A stretch of 13,664 nt of DNA from an uncultured Brevundimonas sp. Its GTDB lineage: Bacteria; Pseudomonadota; Alphaproteobacteria; Caulobacterales; Caulobacteraceae. Shown piece by piece: positions 6,799-11,515 of this stretch. The stretch is taken from contig NZ_CALTWS010000051.1 in NCBI RefSeq assembly GCF_943913055.1, positions 1-13,664 of the forward strand, read 5' to 3'. The position numbers and the translations under genes were made by a program. Numbering within the stretch: the first letter of the stretch is position 1; each line of letters opens with the position of its first letter. The notes under the pieces were generated by a model. The model saw nothing but the letters and a program-made list of their open reading frames with translations, was not told where the DNA came from and searched no databases.

Positions 6799-6828
6799 AA
6801 TACGCACGGGCAGACCAGTCCCCGCGCG
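6799..6828 (-). promoter_or_regulatory. Putative ECF-sigma promoter of the membrane DUF305 gene
   Basis: Minus-strand CGCGCGGGG, 14 bases, GCGTATT, about 55 bases before the ATG at 6745. It shares GGGG-N14-GCGTAT with cnrY but lacks the A before GGGG, so it is the weakest of the five. It overlaps the hairpin at 6799-6832; because of that symmetry a similar arrangement (GGG-N15-GCGTATT) also reads on the plus strand. Confidence 0.45.
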
Positions 6829-6832
6829 TATT
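6799..6832 (-). terminator. Inverted repeat after the DUF305 lipoprotein gene, possible terminator
   Basis: On the plus strand AATACGCACGGG and CCCGCGCGTATT pair at 11 of 12 positions around a 10-base loop. On the minus strand the hairpin lies 9 bases after the lipoprotein stop and is followed by TGCTTTTG, a short U-rich tail. It may end the upstream transcript while its last arm supplies the next gene's -10 element. Confidence 0.5.
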
Positions 6833-6841
6833 CGTCCCGCG

Positions 6842-7285
6842 TCAGGCTCCGGGCTGGACCGAACCCGAAGCGGGGGTTGCCGCGGCGGACCGATGTTGCG
6901 CGACCCACTGCTCCAGCGCCGTGATCTCCTGGCGCTGCATCGTAATCGTCTTTTCGGCCATCTCGCGGAGCGCAGCGTCCGGGTTCTCGCGCATCAGAAC
7001 CTCCGACATGGCAATGGCGCCCCGGTGGTGCTCGATCATCTTCAGGGCGTAGGTCTCCTGCGGGTCTGCGCCGTGCGCCTGCATCATGGCCTGATGCATC
7101 TGCTGTTCAGAGGTGGAAAAGGGCGTCTCGGGCCCCGCCATCGGCTGGACCGCCGGAACGCTGTGTTCGGCCGCCGACCCCGAGTCGGCAGTCGCGGTTC
7201 TATCGGCCTGTCCCGCAGGATTGCACGCCGTGAGGAGCACGGATAGCGCGGCGGTCGCCAGACCAACGTTCAGTTTGATCGACAT
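6842..7285 (-). CDS. DUF305 lipoprotein
   Basis: A 147-residue secreted lipoprotein. Signal peptide 1-20 ends in the lipobox LTAC with Cys21 as lipidated residue, followed by a low-complexity linker to about 55. The DUF305 domain runs from about 60 to 132: YALKMIEHHRGAIAMSEVLM (79-98) with His86-His87, then EKTITMQRQEITALEQWV (111-128). It also has several Met and His residues (MHQAMMQAH, 63-71) that could bind copper. Start ATG 7285 follows GGAG by seven bases; the frame stays open upstream to 7435 but that part carries no signal peptide. It differs from the neighbouring DUF305 protein in anchoring: outward lipid anchor here, membrane helices there. No copy of the cluster's promoter element is seen in its 146-base leader. 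Confidence 0.9.
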   Translation of the reverse strand: MSIKLNVGLATAALSVLLTACNPAGQADRTATADSGSAAEHSVPAVQPMAGPETPFSTSEQQMHQAMMQAHGADPQETYALKMIEHHRGAIAMSEVLMRENPDAALREMAEKTITMQRQEITALEQWVAQHRSAAATPASGSVQPGA

Positions 7286-7350
7286 CTTCGTTCTCCGAAA
7301 GTGATGATCAACGAACAGTTCTGGCTGCGGGACGTTCCGGTCCTCGCGCT

Positions 7351-7364
7351 TGCGTGGCCACGCA
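7351..7364. promoter_or_regulatory. 14-bp perfect palindrome upstream of the DUF305 lipoprotein gene
   Basis: TGCGTGGCCACGCA lies 66 bases before the start of the DUF305 lipoprotein. It could be an operator, but no matching copy or known box was recognised and short GC palindromes arise by chance. The rest of 7286-7431 shows no gene. Confidence 0.25.
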
Positions 7365-7431
7365 GTCGGGTTTTTCCCAGGCGGGACGGCTGCCGGCCCT
7401 CGCACCCCGTTCGCCAAGACAGGGCAAGATT

Positions 7432-7845
7432 TCAAACCTTTTCACCCTGAAAGGCCGAAATGATCGGACACGGTCCGCTGTCGTTCGCCGCGCAAGCGCT
7501 CGCCAGTCGGCGCAACGCCGCTCTCGCCCCCTCAAGATCGGAGATGGTTCGATCCAGCGCCTCCAGCCTCTCCGCGGCCAACGCACGGGCGCGCGTGCGA
7601 TCCTCGCCAGCGTCGAGCGACAACAGCTCTTTTATCTGCTCGAGGGTGAAGCCCGCCGTCTGTGCGGAGCGAATGAACTTCAGCTGGCGCACGTCCTCCT
7701 CGCCATAGCGTCGAACGCCCGCGCCAGCGCCATCACGCGACCATTTGTCAGGCGTCGAAAGCAATCCGCGACGCTGATAAAAGCGGACAGTCTCCACCCC
7801 GACGCCGCCGTCTCGCGCCAACCCTGCGATCGTCCGAACGTTCAT
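7432..7845 (-). CDS. MerR-family metal-responsive transcriptional regulator
   Basis: A 137-residue MerR-family activator. Winged helix at about 1-72: TIAGLARDGGVGVETVRFYQ (5-24), RRGLL, VRRYGEEDV (44-52) and LKFIRSAQTAGFTLEQIKELL. A dimerisation helix (about 82-115) leads to the metal loop with Cys118 and Cys126. Mercury MerR uses three cysteines (82, 117 and 126 in Tn501); the equivalent of Cys82 is Arg83 here. The two loop cysteines are seven residues apart and followed by PII, as in copper sensor CueR, yet the tail AFQGEKV recalls mercury MerR. A monovalent copper-group metal is therefore the better guess, with mercury not excluded. ATG 7845 lies six bases after GGAG. It is divergent from the glutaredoxin fusion, with the operator between. 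There is no merTPA set nearby. Confidence 0.9.
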   Translation of the reverse strand: MNVRTIAGLARDGGVGVETVRFYQRRGLLSTPDKWSRDGAGAGVRRYGEEDVRQLKFIRSAQTAGFTLEQIKELLSLDAGEDRTRARALAAERLEALDRTISDLEGARAALRRLASACAANDSGPCPIISAFQGEKV

Positions 7846-7847
7846 GC

Positions 7848-7879
7848 TTGACTCCGTATCTAGGTACGGAACCTAAGAG
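7848..7879 (+). promoter_or_regulatory. MerR-type spaced promoter and operator
   Basis: TTGACT (7848-7853) is followed by the dyad CCGTATCTAGGTACGG (7854-7869) and TAAGAG (7874-7879), a 20-base spacer (19 if the -10 is read one base earlier). Dyad arms CCGTA/TACGG and the long spacer match mercury operators of the Tn501 type as I recall them. In such promoters MerR bound to metal untwists the overlong spacer. It drives the glutaredoxin fusion; the divergent regulator starts three bases from the -35, so it probably represses itself. Confidence 0.85.
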
Positions 7880-7913
7880 CTGTAGCTCGGATTTGAAGAT
7901 CAAGGAGCCTGCA

Positions 7914-8678
7914 ATGACCAAGACCGCTGTCATCTATCGGATGGTGATGCCCGACCACACCTGTCCGTGGGGGCTCAAGGCCCGGCATCTTCTCAAGAGC
8001 CGGGGCTACAAGGTCGAGGACCACTGGCTCACCACCCGCGAGCAGACCGACGCCTTCAAGGCCGAGCACGGCGTCAAGACGACGCCTCAGGTCTTCATCG
8101 ACGGCCAGCGTGTCGGCGGCCACGACGATCTGCGCCGCTATCTCGGTCTCAAGGTCCGCGATCCCAAGGCGACCACCTACACGCCGGTCCTCGTCGTCTT
8201 CCTGACCACCGCCGTGATGGCGACGATGCTCAGCCTGACGATTTTTGGCACGCCGTTCACCGTGCGGGCAGGGGAGTGGTTTATCGCCCTGTCTATGATG
8301 GCCCTCGCCATGCTGAAGCTCCAGAACATCGAGAGCTTCTCATCCATGTTCCTGAACTACGACCTGCTGGCCAAGCGGTGGGTGCCATACGGCAAGGTCT
8401 ATCCGTTCGCCGAGTTCGGGGCAGGCGCGTTGATGGTCGCGGGCGTCCTGACCTGGTTGTCGGTCCCGGTGGCCCTGTTCATCGGCGGCATTGGCGCGGC
8501 CTCGGTCTTCAAGGCTGTCTACATCGACAAGCGCGAACTGAAATGCGCCTGCGTCGGTGGAGACAGCAATGTGCCGCTTGGCTTCCTATCCCTGACCGAG
8601 AACCTGATGATGATCGCCATGGCGATCTGGATGCTGGTTATGCACTACGCTCTGCCGGCGTCAGCGATGGCGATGTAG
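7914..8678 (+). CDS. Glutaredoxin-MauE/DoxX-like membrane fusion protein
   Basis: A 254-residue two-domain protein. Residues 4-80 are a glutaredoxin fold with active site CPWG (Cys17; Gly20 replaces the second cysteine), so monothiol-like. The cis-proline motif TTPQVF (56-61) and GGHDDL (68-73) of the glutathione site are present. Residues about 91-245 form four membrane helices of the MauE/DoxX redox-associated type, with CAC (Cys211, Cys213) in the last loop before PLGFLSLTEN. The membrane part may pass electrons to or from the glutaredoxin head, which should face the cytoplasm; that is inference. Start ATG 7914 follows AAGGAG by six bases; an in-frame ATG-less extension to 7848 would overlap the promoter. 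Control by MerR suggests a role in thiol repair or metal reduction under metal stress. Confidence 0.9.
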   Translation: MTKTAVIYRMVMPDHTCPWGLKARHLLKSRGYKVEDHWLTTREQTDAFKAEHGVKTTPQVFIDGQRVGGHDDLRRYLGLKVRDPKATTYTPVLVVFLTTAVMATMLSLTIFGTPFTVRAGEWFIALSMMALAMLKLQNIESFSSMFLNYDLLAKRWVPYGKVYPFAEFGAGALMVAGVLTWLSVPVALFIGGIGAASVFKAVYIDKRELKCACVGGDSNVPLGFLSLTENLMMIAMAIWMLVMHYALPASAMAM

Positions 8679-8934
8679 GTTCTGTTCATGCTAGTCTAGC
8701 GGAGGCAAGTGAACGCGCAAGAGTCGATTGTTAATTCGAGTTTGAGATTGTCAATACGTCTCGAAAGATTGCGCGATCACGCGGTTTTTACATCGGTCTA
8801 TTTATCTAATGTTTTCAGAACCAAGCCGAACGGTCGGGCGGCGAGCCGGTGTTAAAGTAGGTGGGCCGCGAAAAAACCAACTGATTCATGATTTTATCCA
8901 GCTTAGAGCAATCGAGTGGGAATAGGCCGGACGC
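8679..8934. other. AT-richer gene-free stretch, possible island edge
   Basis: No convincing gene on either strand. Base composition is visibly more AT-rich than anywhere else in the window. It holds nested inverted repeats (8715-8774) and a short hairpin with a T-run (8772-8789). The remainder, 8790-8934, shows no recognised element, and no transposase remnant, integrase or tRNA was seen. Confidence 0.45.
8715..8789 (+). repeat. Nested inverted repeats with trailing T-run (possible terminator or structured RNA)
   Basis: Three nested arm pairs: GCGCAA (8715-8720) with TTGCGC (8769-8774), TTCGAG (8735-8740) with CTCGAA (8760-8765), and TTGA (8742-8745) with TCAA (8751-8754). A small hairpin CGCG-ATCA-CGCG (8772-8783) followed by GTTTTT overlaps the end. 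It could terminate the glutaredoxin transcript about 100 bases past its stop. Confidence 0.35.
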
Positions 8935-8968
8935 AAAAACGCCCCTGACAATCGCTGTCAGGGGCGTT
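8935..8968 (-). terminator. Rho-independent terminator of the TonB-dependent receptor gene
   Basis: A perfect 13-bp stem, AACGCCCCTGACA (8938-8950) with TGTCAGGGGCGTT (8956-8968), loop of five. On the minus strand it is followed by a run of five T. It begins 7 bases past the receptor stop. Confidence 0.92.
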
Positions 8969-8975
8969 TCCGGTT

Positions 8976-11021
8976 CTAGAAGCGGTAGTTGATGCCGACC
9001 CGCAGGTTCCGACCGGGCTGGGGCGCGATGTCCTTCAGGAAGGAGACGTGCTCGCGCGCCTCCTCGTCAGTCAGGTTCCGGCCCTCGGCGAAGACGGTGA
9101 CGTTCTTGTCGGCGAATGGACGCCAGGCTCCGGACAGATTGACCAGGGTATAGCTGTCGGTCGGCAGTTCGAACTCGGCCACCTCGTCTTGTTCGCCCAC
9201 GTGACGGACTTCCAGCGCCACGTCGAACGGCGTGGAGGCGTACTTCACCCGGCCGGTCAGCGAATAGGGCGGGATGCGCGCGGCGGGGCCCAGGTCGGTA
9301 TCGGCATCGACATAGTCGGCTGCGGCCTCCAGCGTCACGACCTGGCTGCCCGACGTCCAGACGTCATAGGCGGCCTGGGCCTCGAAGCCCTTGAACTCCG
9401 CATCGGTCTGCAGATAGGCGAAGATCGGGAATTCCTCGATCTCGCCGTCCTCGTCGAACTCGAACACCAGGCCGGTGTCGCGCTGGTCGATGAAGCCGTC
9501 GTATTTGGAGGCATAGACGTGCAGATCGCTGCGGAAGGCTCCGCGATCGTAGTGGACGGTCCCCTCCAGCGTGGTGACCTTCTCCGTATCCAGCGTCACG
9601 TCGCCCAGCTCATAGGCGGCGGTGGCGATGTGGACGCCGTCCGAGAACAGCTCGACCTCTGACGGCGCGCGCTCGGTACGCGACAGGCTGAGGCCCAGAA
9701 ACAGGCCGGGGGCAGGGCGCAGGAAGGCGGCGGCCGAGGCCGACCAGTTGTCGAACTCGCGCTCGATCTCGGCTCCGCCCGACAGCGGCGTCGCGGTCAG
9801 GGTGCGGCGGTCGTAGCGCAGCCCGCCCTCGAAGCCATAGCCGTCGCGGTCTAGTCGCTGGACCGTGTATATCCCCTGTTCCTCGATGTCTGTCGTGGGC
9901 ACGAAGGCCTCCTCGCCGATGGCCTCGAAGTTGCGCTTCAGGGCCTGGACGCCAATGGCACCGTTCCAGCCGTCGCGCTCTCGCTGCACCAGGTCCAGCC
10001 GGGCTTCTTGGCCGTCAGAGTTGAAGATGGTGCCGGGCTCGCCGGGGCCCTCGAACTCGGTGTGGGTATAGTCGGCCTGGCCATAGGTGCCGCGGATCGA
10101 GCGGAAGGGACCGGCGTCAAAGCGGTACTCGCCGCGCGCATCGAACCGCTGCTGCTGCAGGTCGATGAAGACGCCCTCTTCGGCCACGACGCCATAGGTG
10201 CTGTCGGTTTCCTTGTAGGAGACACCGAAGAAGCCCTTGTCGCCGATGTAGGATCCGCCGACGCCCCAGGCATCCAGTTGCGAAAAGCTGTTTGGCAGGA
10301 CGCCGCCGGTGTCGGGACGTTCGATGCCATCGGCGGCGGCGCGACGGGCGGAAATGGGCGAGGAAGGGATGTCGTAGCTGTTGGCGTCCTTGGTCACCGC
10401 ATCGACGGTCAGGGCGAATTGGCCCAGCGCCATGGTGGCGCGACCGTTGAAGGCGGTGCCGTCGTCGACGGTCGAGGTCTGGGCCGAGAGGGAGCCGTCG
10501 ATGCCATCTTCGGGCAGCTCTTCCGGAATGCGACCGTCCAGGATGTTCACCACGCCGCCGATGGCCGAGCCGCCATACGCCAGGGTGGCTGGTCCCCGAA
10601 TGATCTCGATCCGGTTCGATTCCGCCGGATCGGTCGCGACCTGGTGGTCGGGCGAAACGGACGAGGCGTCGATCAGGCCCACGCCATTGGTCAAAACCTG
10701 CACGCGTGGCCCGGTCAGACCTCGGATGACTGGACGGCTCGATCCGGGCGCAAAGGCCGTCGAGCGCACGCCCGGCAGGCCGTTCAACAGGTCGCCCAGC
10801 GACGAGGCAGGCGCGGTGGCCAGGGCCTCTTCATCCACCACGCTTGTGGCGATGGTCGTGGCGTTCTGGCTGATCCCGAAGGGTTGGCCGGTGACGATGA
10901 CGTCATCCAGCTGGACCGGCTCGGTCTGAGCGGGCACCGACTGGGCCGCCGCCATGCCGCCGAATGCGGCCCAGCCCGAGGCGGCCAGCAGGAGGGTGCG
11001 GGTGGAGGGACGATGACGCAT
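8976..11021 (-). CDS. TonB-dependent outer-membrane receptor, ZnuD-like (likely zinc)
   Basis: A 681-residue receptor: signal peptide 1-26 (GGMAAA/QS), TonB box near 38-46 (LDDVIVTG), plug to about 165, then a 22-strand barrel ending in NYRF with terminal Phe. The plug motifs VIRGLTGPRVQVLTNGV (98-114), DASSVSPDH (118-126), IEIIRGPATLAYGGSAIGG (138-156) and the end HVSFLKDIAPQPGRN resemble zinc receptor ZnuD and its alphaproteobacterial relatives. The His-rich extracellular loop of Neisseria ZnuD is absent; acidic stretches such as FEFDEDGEIEEF might take its place. A Zur-like palindrome over the -10 element supports zinc uptake. It would import zinc across the outer membrane with TonB energy. 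The terminator at 8935-8968 shows it is transcribed alone. Copper or siderophore substrates are less likely. Confidence 0.92.
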   Translation of the reverse strand: MRHRPSTRTLLLAASGWAAFGGMAAAQSVPAQTEPVQLDDVIVTGQPFGISQNATTIATSVVDEEALATAPASSLGDLLNGLPGVRSTAFAPGSSRPVIRGLTGPRVQVLTNGVGLIDASSVSPDHQVATDPAESNRIEIIRGPATLAYGGSAIGGVVNILDGRIPEELPEDGIDGSLSAQTSTVDDGTAFNGRATMALGQFALTVDAVTKDANSYDIPSSPISARRAAADGIERPDTGGVLPNSFSQLDAWGVGGSYIGDKGFFGVSYKETDSTYGVVAEEGVFIDLQQQRFDARGEYRFDAGPFRSIRGTYGQADYTHTEFEGPGEPGTIFNSDGQEARLDLVQRERDGWNGAIGVQALKRNFEAIGEEAFVPTTDIEEQGIYTVQRLDRDGYGFEGGLRYDRRTLTATPLSGGAEIEREFDNWSASAAAFLRPAPGLFLGLSLSRTERAPSEVELFSDGVHIATAAYELGDVTLDTEKVTTLEGTVHYDRGAFRSDLHVYASKYDGFIDQRDTGLVFEFDEDGEIEEFPIFAYLQTDAEFKGFEAQAAYDVWTSGSQVVTLEAAADYVDADTDLGPAARIPPYSLTGRVKYASTPFDVALEVRHVGEQDEVAEFELPTDSYTLVNLSGAWRPFADKNVTVFAEGRNLTDEEAREHVSFLKDIAPQPGRNLRVGINYRF

Positions 11022-11051
11022 GACAGAACTCTCTCGGGGAAGGAGAGGGTG

Positions 11052-11080
11052 TGTTATGAAATAACATACTAATCCGTCAA
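11052..11080 (-). promoter_or_regulatory. Promoter with Zur-box-like operator for the TonB-dependent receptor
   Basis: TGTTATGAAATAACA on the plus strand (11052-11066) is a perfect palindrome, TGTTAT-NNN-ATAACA, the core of known Zur boxes. On the minus strand TTGACG (11075-11080), a 16-base spacer and CATAAC (11053-11058) make a sigma-70 promoter. The palindrome covers the -10, the expected arrangement for repression when zinc is plentiful. Confidence 0.8.
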
Positions 11081-11083
11081 GGC

Positions 11084-11102
11084 CACGTTCGTTACGAACG
11101 TG
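11084..11102. promoter_or_regulatory. 19-bp palindrome between divergent genes
   Basis: CACGTTCGTTACGAACGTG has perfect 8-bp arms around TTA. It lies immediately upstream of the receptor promoter's -35 and 62 bases before the YffB-like gene, so it could be an operator for either. I do not recognise the regulator. Confidence 0.45.
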
Positions 11103-11130
11103 TCATGCGGCAGCATGCGCTGTCGCACCT

Positions 11131-11147
11131 TGCCGCCGACGGCGGCA
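11131..11147 (+). repeat. Short hairpin in the leader of the YffB-like gene
   Basis: TGCCGCC-GAC-GGCGGCA, perfect 7-bp arms, 17 bases before the ATG, where a ribosome site would normally lie nearby. It might affect translation if it forms in the mRNA. Confidence 0.35.
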
Positions 11148-11164
11148 CTCGGCATTCAGACACG

Positions 11165-11512
11165 ATGACCCCCACACTCTACGGCATCCCCAACTGCGAC
11201 ACCGTCAAGAAGGCGCGCGTCTGGCTGGACCAGAACGGCAGCGCCTTCACCTTCCATGACTACAAGAAGGCCGGCATCGACCGGCCCCGTCTGGAGGCCT
11301 GGGTGGCCGAGCATGGGTGGGAGACGGTGTTGAACCGGGTCGGGACGACCTTCCGGGCCTTGCCGGATGCCGACAAGACGGGGCTCGATGCGGACAAGGC
11401 CATCGCCCTGATGCTGGCCCAGCCGTCGATGATCAAACGCCCGGTGCTCGATCTGGGCGACCGTACGCTGATCGGCTTCAAGCCGGAGCTTTATGCGGCG
11501 GCTCTGGGCTGA
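11165..11512 (+). CDS. ArsC/Spx-fold reductase-like protein (YffB type)
   Basis: A 115-residue thioredoxin-fold protein of the ArsC/Spx superfamily, YffB branch. The N-terminus TLYGIPNCDTVKKARVWL (4-21) holds one catalytic-type cysteine, Cys11, in NCDT rather than CXXC. FHDYKKAGID (30-39), NRVGTTFRALPD and MIKRPVLDLG follow the family; the Arg in KRP matches the ArsC anion-binding arginine. YffB proteins are often annotated as arsenate reductase but are suspected glutathione-dependent thiol enzymes. No other arsenic gene is nearby, so arsenate reduction is not claimed. Start ATG 11165 gives the exact family N-terminus; an upstream ATG at 11105 adds unrelated sequence. No good ribosome site is visible. 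Its stop lies three bases from that of the convergent GH3 gene. Confidence 0.9.
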   Translation: MTPTLYGIPNCDTVKKARVWLDQNGSAFTFHDYKKAGIDRPRLEAWVAEHGWETVLNRVGTTFRALPDADKTGLDADKAIALMLAQPSMIKRPVLDLGDRTLIGFKPELYAAALG

Positions 11513-11515
11513 TCC

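Noticed and set aside
6746..6799. Upstream extension of the membrane DUF305 gene to a TTG at 6799
   Set aside because: The extension runs through the hairpin and promoter element, while ATG 6745 has a well-spaced GGAAGG.
7286..7431. Sixth copy of the promoter element before the DUF305 lipoprotein
   Set aside because: The nearest match is GGG-N12-GCGTGG, with wrong spacing and a changed -10 block.
7432..8678. Mercury resistance operon
   Set aside because: Operator is mercury-like, but merT, merP and merA are absent and the regulator lacks the third mercury cysteine.
10008..11072. Open frame of 354 codons on the plus strand across the TonB receptor
   Set aside because: It is the complement of the receptor, Gly/Arg/Ala-rich without family motifs; the receptor has signal peptide, plug, barrel end and terminator.
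11165..11512. Arsenate resistance gene
   Set aside because: Fold and single cysteine fit ArsC relatives, but the sequence is YffB-like and there is no arsR, arsB or acr3 nearby.
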